Part shown: positions 1 through 9,873 of the stretch, in pieces
How the letters are laid out: each line of letters opens with the position of its first letter
How positions within the stretch are numbered: the first letter of the stretch is position 1
Assembly: GCA_018266795.1 (NCBI GenBank)
Contig: JAFDZV010000012.1
Coordinates: forward strand, 124,001-188,000
DNA from: Bacteroidota bacterium
Lineage (GTDB): Bacteria > Bacteroidota > Ignavibacteria > OLB7
Direction: 5' to 3'
Length of the DNA stretch: 64,000 bases
The notes under the pieces: model-generated
Told to the model about the DNA's origin: nothing
The model's input: only the letters and a program-made list of their open reading frames with translations
The model's database searches: none
Position numbers and translations under genes: made by a program

Positions 1-390
1 ATTTGCCTATGATTCAAACTTTTACTGGAACAGACGCAAAACTCGTCGCAGGGGATAACGACGCAAAGTTATCTGCTACGGCTCTGCCTAAGACAGTACA
101 TCTTTGTGCACCCCCCAATTGGAGGGGGTCGGCACGCCGCGAGTGCCCGTATACGATTGGTACATAACACCGACCTTGCGTATACGATCAGCAAATATAG
201 CCCCCCGACCGTCCCGGATGCAACACTTAGTAAACCCCTAGGGGATCGGCGGCAGGCCGCCGCCGACGCCGCCCCCCTGATCCCGCCGCAGTTCAGATCT
301 GCTGCCAGGCCGTCTGCGGAACGGATACACCGCATCGAATTGCTAAAAGTCGTTGAAGAAATGTAGAAGTGTGGCGGACTGAACCGTCCC
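1..390. other. Noncoding stretch downstream of hrpB
   Basis: I see no supportable gene here. The stretch holds a small hairpin at 54-73 (GATAAC/GTTATC), a C-run facing a G-run around CAATTG at 111-128, a direct repeat of CGTATACGAT at 148-157 and 179-188, and a perfect CCCCTAGGGG palindrome at 235-244. The hairpin at 111-128 could serve as a terminator but lies about 260 bases past the hrpB stop. Confidence 0.4.
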
Positions 391-2922
391 CTATCGCCGT
401 GGCTTCGCACGGCTTGTCGGCGTGGCCTGCATCGGATCGTCCGGCCAGTGGTGCTTGGGGTAGCGTCCCTTCAGATCCTTCCGCACATCGAAGTACGTGG
501 ATCGCCAGAAGTTCTCCAGGTCGCGCGTAACCTGTACGGGACGATTCGCTGGACTGAGCAGGTGGATGGTAAGCGGGATGCGCCCGCCGCCGATGCGCGG
601 CGTCTCGGCCAGCCCGAACATCTCCTGCAGTCGCACCGAGAGCGTTGGCGCCTCCGGCGTGCTGTAGTCGATCGGGATGCGGGAGCCGCTCGGCACCTCG
701 AGATGCGTTGGCGCGTTCTCCTCCAACGCCGCTCGCTGGCTCCAGGAGAGCATGCCGAGCAGTATCGCCGCCAGATCCAGCCGTGCAAGCTCCTCACGCC
801 TGCGCATGCCGCCGAGATGCGGAATCAGCCACTCACGCAGCGATGCCTGCAGCAATGCATCCGATACATCGGGCCAGGTTGCGTCGGCGCCATGCATGAA
901 CATCATGCGCTGCTGCGTGCGGCGCGCCTCGCGGCTCCACGGAAGCATGCCGATGCCGGCCGCTTCGATTGCCTGAACAAGCGCTTCGGCGATGCTCTCC
1001 GGGTTCGGCGAGGCGATCTGCGCCTCGCGCAACGTGATCGCTCCAAGCCGGTCCAACCTTCGCGCGCGCACCGCGCCGGTGACCTCGTCCCATGCAATCA
1101 CCTCCCGGCTCACAATCCAATCCGCGAACTCCATCTCGATCTCATCCTGCGATATCGGAGCAGCGCTGAAGATGCGGCTCTCGCGGCGTTGCCCATCCAG
1201 ATCGGCAACCACCACGTATGCGCTTGCCGCGAGCGTCTGCGTTTCCGCCATCACGGCCGCACCGCCGTTGCGAAGCAGGTAACGCCCCGGCATTCCCGGG
1301 CGAGCCTGCGCGATGCGATCGGGATACGCAAGCGCCAGCAGCATCCCGCACGACTCGGGATCGTTCCCTTCGTCGCGGATGCCGAGCCTCGAGCGCCACT
1401 GGTGCGCCTGCGCGATGATGCGATGGCATGCGGCGCGGTCGAGATGGTATCCGTGAGCGTGCGGTGCATCCGGCCGCACGCGCCGCTCGATGGCCAGCAG
1501 CGTCTCCAGCCGCAGCCGAAGATCAACGTCCACCGTTCCGTTCGCGGCCTTGAAGATGTCACGCTCGCCCACCAGCGCCGCGAGGCGCGTTGCGAGCGAG
1601 CCAAGCCCGAGTTCCATGGCGGCGAGGAGCATGTGTGCAAGACGCGGATGCAGCGCAAGTGCGGCCATGCGCCGGCCATGCCGGGTGATCGTGCCGGCGG
1701 CATCCAACGCCGCCAGCTCCGCCAGCAGCTCGCGTGCCTGCGCGAAGGCCGCGACCGGGGGCAGGTCCAGCCATGCAAGCGAGGCTGGATCGCCCACACC
1801 CCACTCCGCAAGCTCCAGCGCGAGCGAGGCGAGATCGGCTTCCAGAATCTCCGGCGTGTTGAAGGCGAGCAACGACTCCTGTTCGGCAGCGCTCCAGAGC
1901 CGATGGCAGACACCAGGCCCCTGGCGACCCGCACGTCCGCAGCGTTGATCGGCGGAGGCACGCGTGACACGAATCGTTTCCAGGCGCGTCATGCCGCTGC
2001 GCGGCGAGAAGCGCGGCACGCGTGCAAGCCCGCTGTCGATAACGGCACGCACGCCGTCGAGCGTGATACTTGTCTCGGCGATGGAGGTGGCGAGGACAAC
2101 CTTCGTTGTTCCGGAGGGGGAGGGTGCGATCGCCGCATCCTGTTCCTCCGAGGTCAGCATGCCGTGCAGCTGCATCACCCGTGTCCCCTGAGGCAGCGTG
2201 CTCCCCTCGAGCAGCGCGGCCGTGCGGCGTATCTCCCCGGCTCCCGGAAGGAACACCAGCAGGTCTCCCTCACCCCGGCGAAGGGAACGTGCAACCATTG
2301 CCGCAACGGCCTGCTCAACCCACTGCTCCCTGTCGCGTTCGTGATAGTGCGTCCGGACCGGGAACATGCGCCCGGCGCTGGTAACAACCGGAGCGGGCAC
2401 ATCCGCCGCCGCACCGAGCAGCGATGCGATGCGGCCGCCATCGAGCGTTGCGGACATGACGAGGATGCGGAGATCGCTGCGCAGATGCCGTTGCGCGTCG
2501 AGCGCGAGCGCAAGGCCCAGATCGGCATGCAGGCTCCGCTCGTGGAACTCGTCGAAGATCACCAGGCCAACCTTCTCGAGCGCAGGATCGCCGGAGAGCA
2601 TGCGCGCCAGTATGCCTTCGGTTACCACCTCCACTCGGGTTGCGCGGCTGGTGTTCGTCTCCATCCGGATGCGATAGCCAACACGCTCGCCAACCCGCTC
2701 ACCCAGCAGCCACGCCATGCGCGCCGCGGCCGCGCGCGCGGCGATTCGCCTCGGCTCCAGCATCACGATCCCCCTCCCCTCGAGCCACGGCTCATCCAGC
2801 AACGCCAGCGGCACGCGCGTGGTTTTGCCCGCACCGGGCGGAGCCTCCAGCACGGCGCAGTTTCGCGCGCGCAGAGCCTCACGAAGCTGCGGAAGAACTT
2901 CCTCGATGGGGAGATCGGTCAT
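391..2922 (-). CDS. hrpB: ATP-dependent helicase HrpB (DEAH-type)
   Basis: This 843-residue protein is a superfamily 2 DEAH/RHA-type helicase of the HrpB family; the cellular role of HrpB is poorly defined. The Walker A motif APPGAGKTT is at residues 27-35, the DEFH variant of the DEAD box at about 124-127, and the SAT motif at about 157-159. The second RecA lobe follows with the QRCGRAGRQGPG motif VI. The long C-terminal part has the HrpB-specific tail, ending in KGRYPKHHWPDDP, a signature usual for this family. Length matches the family (about 800-850). The start is the ATG at 2922; the next gene upstream is not close, so it is probably monocistronic. Confidence 0.95.
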   Translation of the reverse strand: MTDLPIEEVLPQLREALRARNCAVLEAPPGAGKTTRVPLALLDEPWLEGRGIVMLEPRRIAARAAAARMAWLLGERVGERVGYRIRMETNTSRATRVEVVTEGILARMLSGDPALEKVGLVIFDEFHERSLHADLGLALALDAQRHLRSDLRILVMSATLDGGRIASLLGAAADVPAPVVTSAGRMFPVRTHYHERDREQWVEQAVAAMVARSLRRGEGDLLVFLPGAGEIRRTAALLEGSTLPQGTRVMQLHGMLTSEEQDAAIAPSPSGTTKVVLATSIAETSITLDGVRAVIDSGLARVPRFSPRSGMTRLETIRVTRASADQRCGRAGRQGPGVCHRLWSAAEQESLLAFNTPEILEADLASLALELAEWGVGDPASLAWLDLPPVAAFAQARELLAELAALDAAGTITRHGRRMAALALHPRLAHMLLAAMELGLGSLATRLAALVGERDIFKAANGTVDVDLRLRLETLLAIERRVRPDAPHAHGYHLDRAACHRIIAQAHQWRSRLGIRDEGNDPESCGMLLALAYPDRIAQARPGMPGRYLLRNGGAAVMAETQTLAASAYVVVADLDGQRRESRIFSAAPISQDEIEMEFADWIVSREVIAWDEVTGAVRARRLDRLGAITLREAQIASPNPESIAEALVQAIEAAGIGMLPWSREARRTQQRMMFMHGADATWPDVSDALLQASLREWLIPHLGGMRRREELARLDLAAILLGMLSWSQRAALEENAPTHLEVPSGSRIPIDYSTPEAPTLSVRLQEMFGLAETPRIGGGRIPLTIHLLSPANRPVQVTRDLENFWRSTYFDVRKDLKGRYPKHHWPDDPMQATPTSRAKPRR

Positions 2923-3415
2923 GCGGTGAAACTACTCAAAGCTTCCAACAGGGCCTTCGCGGAACCGCGTCGCAATTCGCCGGCGCCACCGGTGATACAC
3001 GGAGCTTGTTGGCGGTAGGAGGGCATGGCTGCAACGGATGGAATGCCCCGTGTTCCGTGCCGGTTGGAGGTACCACATACGACCGTGCAGTACGATGGGC
3101 GGAAGGGATCACCGGCAACCCATGCGGCAACGATCTGTGCGGCCGTATCCAGGTTCGGTACGTCCCGTCCGCGGCCCATGCAGCCTCTTCACTCTCGAGC
3201 TCCCCGCAGCGAGCAGCCCATGCTTTCATGGATGAGTCTGCGGCACATCGAGACGGAATCGAAATTCAAACTGCGACGCTACCCGTCGAAGCAGGCATGC
3301 AGCCGTCGTGAACGGATGCCGATGGATGCAACCGGAGGCGGACGCAGGAAGCATCGAGGCAGAGATGCCTTGCCTCACGAAGCGGCCCGCGGTTTGGGAG
3401 CGGTGACTCCAGCTC
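2923..3415. other. Intergenic stretch between hrpB and a secreted protein gene
   Basis: About 490 bases with no ORF of convincing composition on either strand. It should contain the hrpB promoter and the 3' untranslated part of the minus-strand gene ending at 3416 is on the other side. I see no strong hairpin or repeat. Confidence 0.4.
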
Positions 3416-5380
3416 TCAATGCCGCAGCATCAGAAGGCGGTGCACAACGGTTGCGCCGGCATGGACGCGCGCTACATAGGCTCCGGCAGGCAGATTCGAT
3501 ATGTCGCGCCGCAGCTCCCGGCCACCGGCGCTGAGGTGTTCGCTGATCGGCGTGGCGGCATGACGGCCGGTAATATCGTACAAGTCCAGAACGACATCGG
3601 CATCGTGTGCCAGCATGACATTCAGCACTACCTCGCCAGCCGGCGCCGAGACGTCAATACCAGCGGACTCCGTTGTTGCGCGGCCCTCCACACCGGTCTG
3701 GTCCGGGCCTTCCTCCACGATGATCGGCTCGAATCCAAGCTTGCGCGTGAAGGTTTTGTGCGGAGAGGTCACAAGTGCCGGTTCCACGGAGGTGACACCG
3801 GGCCTCGTGATGATCGGCCATACGTTGAAGACCGTGCTGGTTCCGGAGACGGTGACGGTTTCACCGTTGGGAATCGCAGGATCGTCCGGGTACGCGTTTG
3901 CCTCGCTCCACATCACGTAACACGGCGTTCCGCGTTTCCGCTCGAAGCGATAGACACGCGTATACGGATCGTCGCTCACGTTGAGGCGGGAGACCGACGT
4001 GAAGTCATGCAGGGCATCCACCAGAAGCCGCATGGTATAGGCAACCGGCTTCATTGCATAGTTGGTGAGCCGGTTCCCCACGAGGCCGGTATGCCTCCAG
4101 GCCTGGCTGAGCAGGTAGATCGGATGATTGGGGTTGCAATCGTTGGAGAGGGAGAAGCTTGCTCGCTCCGCTCCTTCGCCGAAGATCGTGGCAAAACACT
4201 TCACGGCATCGCGCGCACACTTTGCGTTGTACCAGTTGGTGATGGCGGTATCCCCCGCGTTCAGGCTGTCGCGCAGCCGGCTGTAGCTGGGAACGATCGG
4301 ATTCGGCATGTCGCGTTCGTTCACGATCCCCTGAAGGAACTGCAGGTAGCCGTCGTGCGGCACATTGTCCGTGAGAACGCTGGACCACATGTCGTCGATG
4401 AAGATCGGTTTCGATGGTGCATAGGTGCGAATCAACTTCATCGATTGATCGCTCGCCTTCCAGCCGCTGTGCGGATGCCAGCCGATGTAGTCGCAGGTCT
4501 GCCCCTGGCTGGTATCGCCAAGCTGCCGTATCAGCCAGACCAGACTGTCGAACCCCTTCGTGTAGGTGACGTGGCCAAGGTTATCGCCGCCGAGACGCTG
4601 GCGCACGGTTGGCCCATCCACCTCCGGGTAGTCCGGGAAGTCGCCGTAGAGATCGAACAGCCAGCCGCCGCTCCCCACGAGTTTGCTCCTGCCGCTTGGA
4701 TCCGCCTCGTGAATTGCGCGCCACGTGATCCGGTGAAGGCGCACCAGGTCGGTTACATTGTCATCCCAGTACCCGACGCCCTGGGCCTCGCCGGCGTCCC
4801 CGAGCCCCTGGCCGTTGAAGTAGATCTCCTGATGCATGATGTAGTAGCGCACCGGAACGCGAAGGCCCGGCATATCGTTCACGCCATCGCCATCGTAGCG
4901 CTCCACGATCGCCTTCACGTAGTTGAACCAGGCAGCCTCGTGCGATGAGTCCGGCGCACACTCATCACTACCGGGACCGTCGATGCAGTTGTGATTCTCC
5001 GCGTAGGACCAGGGTGCATTGTTCTGAAAGTTCCACACCACCTCGAAGCCTGCATCCTGAATCCGCCGCACCCATGCATCGCTCTCGGAGAAGTTGATCG
5101 GCGCCGTGGGTGATGCCTGCATGCCGTTCCAACCGCCGCCGATGCCGTCGATGTTGATCCCTCCCGCCGTCTCCTGGTTCGCCGTCACCCAGGCAAGGCG
5201 CGAGAGAAGCGTATCGTGTTCGGCCTCCGACGCAAACGGCGGATCGAACTCGATATACTCGAAGCCGAACCGCCAGTCCGGCGCCTGCGCATGAGCCTGC
5301 CGTATGGCCGCACCGGCAAGCACGCCGCCGGCAACCAGCAGAAGTATCGGAATAACGCGGAGTCCGCTGCGCATGCTCAT
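3416..5380 (-). CDS. Secreted TIM-barrel-like protein with C-terminal sorting domain
   Basis: I place the start at the ATG at 5380 (MSMRSGLRV), because it begins a clean signal peptide ending AHAQA; the open frame runs on upstream without sensible sequence. The mature part (about 620 residues) resembles a glycoside-hydrolase-like barrel: a YIMHQEIYFNG segment in mid-protein could carry an acid residue, and PIFIDDMWSS a second acidic strand end. The last ~80 residues form a Por/type IX sorting domain (VVLDLYDITGRH, then LPAGAYVARVHAG), so the protein is probably exported through the outer membrane. The specific carbohydrate substrate cannot be told, and no GH family is certain. Confidence 0.7.
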   Translation of the reverse strand: MSMRSGLRVIPILLLVAGGVLAGAAIRQAHAQAPDWRFGFEYIEFDPPFASEAEHDTLLSRLAWVTANQETAGGINIDGIGGGWNGMQASPTAPINFSESDAWVRRIQDAGFEVVWNFQNNAPWSYAENHNCIDGPGSDECAPDSSHEAAWFNYVKAIVERYDGDGVNDMPGLRVPVRYYIMHQEIYFNGQGLGDAGEAQGVGYWDDNVTDLVRLHRITWRAIHEADPSGRSKLVGSGGWLFDLYGDFPDYPEVDGPTVRQRLGGDNLGHVTYTKGFDSLVWLIRQLGDTSQGQTCDYIGWHPHSGWKASDQSMKLIRTYAPSKPIFIDDMWSSVLTDNVPHDGYLQFLQGIVNERDMPNPIVPSYSRLRDSLNAGDTAITNWYNAKCARDAVKCFATIFGEGAERASFSLSNDCNPNHPIYLLSQAWRHTGLVGNRLTNYAMKPVAYTMRLLVDALHDFTSVSRLNVSDDPYTRVYRFERKRGTPCYVMWSEANAYPDDPAIPNGETVTVSGTSTVFNVWPIITRPGVTSVEPALVTSPHKTFTRKLGFEPIIVEEGPDQTGVEGRATTESAGIDVSAPAGEVVLNVMLAHDADVVLDLYDITGRHAATPISEHLSAGGRELRRDISNLPAGAYVARVHAGATVVHRLLMLRH

Positions 5381-5730
5381 GACGATCACCCGTGAATCAG
5401 AACGTGCGTGCACGCTGCACAACCCTGCAGGATGCCCGACCGGTTCGGGAGGATCGTGGAGGCGGGAAGTGCGTGGAGTGCGATTGAACGAGACTGAACA
5501 TCGGCAATTGAACGGCGGATTGCAACCCCGGCCTTTGCGCGGGCAACTCCCGCGAATATCACTCGCAGCGGCGGGGTGCACCATCCATCAATCGTAGCGT
5601 ACAATGATCCGCATCATAGAACACCCGGTCCGCGGAAAGTACGTTTCGGTTGTGAATGGGGTGATCGGTCAGCGCGGCACTGGGTATGCGCGGCTGATCA
5701 TCCTCAACGTTTCTTCAAGGAGATCGAGTC
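5381..5730. other. Divergent intergenic region
   Basis: It separates the minus-strand secreted protein gene from a plus-strand DUF2892 gene and should hold both promoters. A good ribosome-binding site (AAGGAGA) at about 5717-5723 serves the plus-strand gene. No other structured element is evident. Confidence 0.4.
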
Positions 5731-5967
5731 ATGAAATTCTTCGGAATGCTGGCCAGCGGCCCCGGACGAGTGGTGCGCATCGCGGGAGGCTTCGTTATGA
5801 TGTTCGTTGGTGCGCTGATACTTGGCGGCAAGGAGGGAAACATCGCGGCGATCATCGGCGCCGTCCCGTTCCTGGCGGGAATCTTCGATGTCTGTCTGTT
5901 CGCTCCACTGGCAGGACTCCCGATCGGAGGCGGACAGATACGCACACGATTGGCCTCGCGATCGTAG
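5731..5967 (+). CDS. DUF2892 (YgaP-like) small membrane protein
   Basis: This 78-residue protein starts MKFFGMLASGPGRVVRIAGG and has two hydrophobic segments (about residues 16-32 and 38-58) typical of the DUF2892/YgaP transmembrane domain. The family's role is unknown; in YgaP the same hairpin is fused to a rhodanese domain, which is absent here. The AAGGAGA ribosome-binding site 8 bases before the ATG supports the start. It stands alone between a divergent gene and a noncoding stretch that begins 20 bases later with a dispersed repeat copy (5986-6055). Confidence 0.75.
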   Translation: MKFFGMLASGPGRVVRIAGGFVMMFVGALILGGKEGNIAAIIGAVPFLAGIFDVCLFAPLAGLPIGGGQIRTRLASRS

Positions 5968-6522
5968 AACTCCATCGCGGGAGCCTGGAGTTCCTACAAC
6001 CGGATGGTGGTGCGCAGCCGGCAGGCAACGCACATTCTCTGCGATAGGAACCCTGAATCCGGCCCGTCGGATGCCACGATATCCGGGGGGCCGGCATATG
6101 CCCGGCCGTCACCATCAGATCATCCGCCCTACCATGTTGCCGTGCGCCTCCATCATCGTACTTTTGCGGCGCGAAGACTCCAGCTATCCGGCATGACCCC
6201 TGCATTGCCGCCGTCGGTGCCCCCCAGCGCCGCGGCCGATCGCCATCACGACTGAACAGATGAACGGAACCGGCGGCCGGTAGCGTCGCAGTCAACCGAA
6301 GCATTCGCACGTCGGGCATCAAGGCTCGCGCGATGAAAACGGCACGCAGTGCAGGGAGAGCCCCTGCGGATGAAATCGTCTCCCGCCCGTAAGCCACGTG
6401 GCTGCCTCTCGCGGACAATGTGAGCGGCCGCCGCGCGATCGGCACGGGATATGTCTACGTCACACAATGGCACGGCCCCTCGCTCTGTGAACGAGGATGG
6501 CAGTCGCCATATATTCGCACCC
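5968..6522. other. Noncoding stretch holding a dispersed repeat copy
   Basis: No supportable gene. A diverged copy of the window's dispersed repeat lies at 5986-6055. A short inverted repeat GCCGGCATATGCCCGGC sits near 6091. The rest should hold the promoter of the phosphofructokinase gene. Confidence 0.4.
5986..6055 (+). repeat. Dispersed inverted-end repeat, diverged copy
   Basis: It starts GGAGTTCCTACAACCGG and ends GCGATAGGAACCCTG, so the outer arms GAGTTCCTA and TAGGAACCC are near-complementary. The ends match the copy at 48961-49030 closely, while the centre differs. It begins 20 bases after the stop of the DUF2892 gene. Confidence 0.6.
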
Positions 6523-7527
6523 ATGAAAATCGGCATCCTGACTGGAGGGGGCGACTGCCCCGGTATGAACGCATTCATCCGTTCCGTTGCACGCTCGGCG
6601 TGGAACCTGGTTCCCGATGTGGACGTGTGGGGCATTCATGACGGCTGGCGCGGATTGATCGAGCGTAGCTACCAGCACCTCGCCCCGGCGCACACCGCCG
6701 GCATCAGCAAGCTCGGCGGCACCATCCTCGGCACGCTCCGTGTACCGGAGCTGAAGAACAACGCCGACCTGCGCGCCGTGGTGATGCACAATTTCATCGA
6801 GGATGGTTTCGAGGCGCTCTTCGTCTGCGGCGGCAATGGAAGCCTGCGCGCGTCGCACGATCTCGATCTCATGCTCCGCGACGCCGGACGCCCGCGCCCG
6901 ATCCTCTTCACCAGCGCATCGATCGACAACGACGTTGCCAACGTCCACGGCACGGCGCTCGGCTTCTACTCGGCAATCCATCGAAGCGTGGAGATGATGG
7001 AGTGGATTCGCGATACCGCCTCGGCACACCGTCGCGTCTATATCATCGGATCGATGGGCCGCAACTCCGCCTACCTCCCCTTCTATGCGGGCATCGCATC
7101 CGGCGCCGAATTCGTTATCCGTCCGGACGAACGCGTGGACTTCGACGCAATCGTGGATATGATCGAGTCGCGCGATCGTGATACGCGCATCATCGTCAGC
7201 GAGGCCTACCCGAAGTCGCTGGAGGAGATCCGCGCCATCCTGGAGCATGCTCTGGAGCATCGCAACAGCCGCCACGAGATTCGCACCGTTGATATGGGCT
7301 ACTTCCAGCGCGGCGGCGAGGCATCGGTAACGGACGTGCTGCGCGCAGACTGGCTGGGTTATCAGATGGTCCGCTCCATGATCGCCGGCGAAGGAAGCGC
7401 CTTCTTCGGTGCCTTCAACGTGGGAACGCCTCCGAACCGCGTATCGCTTGCCGAGGCCCTGGACCCATCCGCCAACTACGACGACATCCCCCGCGAGATC
7501 ATCGACATGGCGCTTGCAATGCGATAG
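6523..7527 (+). CDS. 6-phosphofructokinase family protein, atypical active site
   Basis: The 334-residue protein begins MKIGILTGGGDCPGMNAFIR, the nucleotide/phosphate loop of phosphofructokinases. I chose the ATG at 6523 because family homology starts there, 72 bases inside the open frame. The fold-wide landmarks are in order: GGNGS near residue 103, SIDNDV (catalytic Asp kept), MGRNSAYLPFYAGI, and GYFQRGGEASVTD. Two family residues are changed: the GGDGS aspartate that binds metal in ATP-dependent enzymes is Asn, and the GHIQRGG histidine is Tyr. It may therefore use another phosphoryl donor or sugar phosphate, or have a regulatory role. It is transcribed alone and ends at a strong hairpin. 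Confidence 0.85.
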   Translation: MKIGILTGGGDCPGMNAFIRSVARSAWNLVPDVDVWGIHDGWRGLIERSYQHLAPAHTAGISKLGGTILGTLRVPELKNNADLRAVVMHNFIEDGFEALFVCGGNGSLRASHDLDLMLRDAGRPRPILFTSASIDNDVANVHGTALGFYSAIHRSVEMMEWIRDTASAHRRVYIIGSMGRNSAYLPFYAGIASGAEFVIRPDERVDFDAIVDMIESRDRDTRIIVSEAYPKSLEEIRAILEHALEHRNSRHEIRTVDMGYFQRGGEASVTDVLRADWLGYQMVRSMIAGEGSAFFGAFNVGTPPNRVSLAEALDPSANYDDIPREIIDMALAMR

Positions 7528-7633
7528 ATCGTGATGCGATAGATTGTATTGCCGGCGCGATCCGTACGCTGCACGCCGCTGCGGCGGCACGTAAACGGCA
7601 CCATGCACCGGAATCGAAACACAGTTACATACG

Positions 7634-7665
7634 AAGGGCGATCCCGGGAATTCGGGATCGCCCTT
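7634..7665. terminator. Bidirectional terminator hairpin
   Basis: A perfect 12-bp stem (AAGGGCGATCCC at 7634-7645 with 7654-7665) closes an 8-base loop between the convergent phosphofructokinase and OmpA-family genes. The ends give A-rich and T-containing flanks in both directions, though no long T-run. Confidence 0.75.
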
Positions 7666-7696
7666 CCAGTCATTCGCCTTCGGTGAGAAGTCCGTA

Positions 7697-9763
7697 CTAC
7701 TGCACCGGCGTCTTCACCGTTACATCAACCGTACGTGTGTAGAAGCGCCCTTCGGGAAGGTCGTTGTTGAACAGCTCCGTGTTCTCGCCGGCTCCACGCG
7801 CCTTGTCCGCCGGGACACCCAGGGCCTTGGCCGTATTGAGCGCGCGATCGCGGGAGAGCTCCATGTTGTGCTGTTCCTCGCCCAGACGGTCTGTGTATCC
7901 AACGATCTCGACATCCGAGTTCGGCTTGATATGCCCCTTGATCGTATTGGCGATCTTCGCGTTCGTTGACGAAAGGGTCGACTTGTCGAACTCGAACGTG
8001 ATGAGGTTGTAATGCTCATAGGTCACGTCGCCAACCTTTTCCTCGCGCTTCTTCCGAACCGTAACCTGTGAAACCGGAAGCTCCGCCTTCGCCGTTACGG
8101 ACTTGTCGCGCGAATCGGAGATCTCGAGCTTGGCAATCATCGGCCCCTTCCCCAGCGGCAGCGCCTCCGGTGTGCCGGCGATGTTCCAGTCCAGATGATC
8201 CGGTATCGTACCGGTGCCGGTGAACTCCTTCAACACCTTCCCATCCTGGCTCACCGATGCACGCCAGCTTTTTACTCCAGCCTCGGCCGTATAGTTCGGC
8301 TTCAGACGGAGGTTCGGCGGATCGACCGTACGGATCGTATCGTTCGTCGCAACAGGATCCAGCACTTCGGGAACGGAACTGGCAATCTCCACACGACGGT
8401 TTTCCTCGATACCATCGGGGTCCGTCGCATTCGAAGCCGTTGCCGGCAGGTTGCGCGCAACAACGTTGATTCGCTTCGGATCGATGCCCCAGTTGGTCAC
8501 CAGGTATTGCTTCACCCCCTCGGCACGAGCACGTGAGAGCGTGCTGTTCCCCGCCTCGTCACCCTGGTTCGAGTTCGTTCCGGTAAGCGTCACTGTCGCC
8601 TTGGGAAGGTCGCGCAGACGCTGGCCCACGATGTTGAGAACCTGATAATAGACATCGAGAGTCTTCCGGTTGCGCAGATTTTCGTAGGTGAAGCTCTGCG
8701 GTGCATCCGCTCCGTATTGCACATAACGACTCGGAATGGCGGACGAGTTGTTGTCGTAGAAGACGTACGGAAGAATCGAGCGGGTCTGATCGTTCACGAA
8801 CTCCTCCACCTTCACCTGCAGCACCGGATGCTCCGTATTGTCCACGCTGAGGCCAACGGTGTTGAGCCGGGCCACGAGCACCGGTTCCGGCGGCGGCGGA
8901 GGTGGGGGTGGAGGCGGTGGGGGGGGCGGCGGCGGAGGTGGTGCCTCAGGCACCGGGAACGAATACTTCAACGCAATGCCCCCCAGGAATCTGTTCGCCT
9001 TCCAATTCAAATCGCTCGTCACCTTGTTCAGGCCGAGCGAGAAGTTGACTTCCGGCACCAGGAAAAGCGTCTCCGTGCTGTTCATCGGCAGCTCGTACTC
9101 GGCGCCCGCATTCAGCGCCAGACGGGGCGCCACGTTGGCGATGGTGTTGGTGAACGCATTGCGGATGCGGCTCTGCGAATCCTTGTACACCAACCCGTCC
9201 GGCGAGACCAGTTGTTCCTGCTGTATGTAGGTCTTCGTGATATAGGTCCCGAATTCCGGGCCAACCTTCACCGAGAAAGGGACACTCTCAGCCGGGCGCC
9301 AGCCTATCGTCACCTCTCCGCCAATCAGATTGAGTGTGGGATTGAAGCTGTACTCGGAAATCGCGGTTCCAACCGAGTCCTTCGAATCGAGAACCTGCTT
9401 GCTGATAACCGCCTGCACTTTCTGCGTTGCCCCCATCGCATAGTAGCCGGCACGGGCCATGATCTTCCATGCGGTGTTGATCGGGAGCTCGAAGAGCACG
9501 CCGAATCCGAATCCGACGGCGCTCCCTCCGGTGAACGTCACGGAGTCGTGCGCCATGCAGCAAACCGCCGGACCGATGAACTCGCCGGTATGCATGTTCA
9601 ATCCAACGTTGCCGAATACCCCGACACGTGCACGAAGCCGCTGTGCTGCGAGGCGTTCCTCCGGGGTCATTGTGTCCTGTGCGTGTGCTGTTGCCGTAAC
9701 CAGGGACACGGCAGCCAGCAGGACACATCCAAGCCGGAGTAGGATGATGTAAAAATCTCGCAT
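7697..9763 (-). CDS. Outer-membrane protein with two OmpA-like domains
   Basis: The start at 9763 ([12 protein letters not shown]) gives a 688-residue precursor with a signal peptide cleaved after TAHAQ. Residues ~40-270 look like an outer-membrane beta-barrel or porin-like N domain. A run of about 18 prolines (near residue 280) then leads to a first OmpA-like domain (about 370-470, with [11 protein letters not shown] and NRRVEI) and, after a linker, a second one ([38 protein letters not shown]) at the C-terminus. OmpA domains bind peptidoglycan, so it should anchor the outer membrane to the wall. It ends at the 7634-7665 hairpin shared with the convergent gene. Confidence 0.88.
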   Translation of the reverse strand: MRDFYIILLRLGCVLLAAVSLVTATAHAQDTMTPEERLAAQRLRARVGVFGNVGLNMHTGEFIGPAVCCMAHDSVTFTGGSAVGFGFGVLFELPINTAWKIMARAGYYAMGATQKVQAVISKQVLDSKDSVGTAISEYSFNPTLNLIGGEVTIGWRPAESVPFSVKVGPEFGTYITKTYIQQEQLVSPDGLVYKDSQSRIRNAFTNTIANVAPRLALNAGAEYELPMNSTETLFLVPEVNFSLGLNKVTSDLNWKANRFLGGIALKYSFPVPEAPPPPPPPPPPPPPPPPPPEPVLVARLNTVGLSVDNTEHPVLQVKVEEFVNDQTRSILPYVFYDNNSSAIPSRYVQYGADAPQSFTYENLRNRKTLDVYYQVLNIVGQRLRDLPKATVTLTGTNSNQGDEAGNSTLSRARAEGVKQYLVTNWGIDPKRINVVARNLPATASNATDPDGIEENRRVEIASSVPEVLDPVATNDTIRTVDPPNLRLKPNYTAEAGVKSWRASVSQDGKVLKEFTGTGTIPDHLDWNIAGTPEALPLGKGPMIAKLEISDSRDKSVTAKAELPVSQVTVRKKREEKVGDVTYEHYNLITFEFDKSTLSSTNAKIANTIKGHIKPNSDVEIVGYTDRLGEEQHNMELSRDRALNTAKALGVPADKARGAGENTELFNNDLPEGRFYTRTVDVTVKTPVQ

Positions 9764-9873
9764 AGACAGGATGCGATGAATGATGGATATGGATGGGGAG
9801 AGAGTTGCCACGCAACGATCGCGTCGGCCGATGCTTCCATGCGCATCAGCCGACGAAGATTAACAATTGGTTG

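Noticed and set aside
448-3018. An 856-residue open frame on the plus strand across hrpB
   Set aside because: It is the high-GC mirror of the hrpB coding frame; composition is Arg/His/Cys-rich with no domain, and hrpB itself is certain.
8886-8940. The proline run in the OmpA gene as an assembly error
   Set aside because: The frame is kept on both sides and Pro-rich linkers between barrel and OmpA domains are normal.
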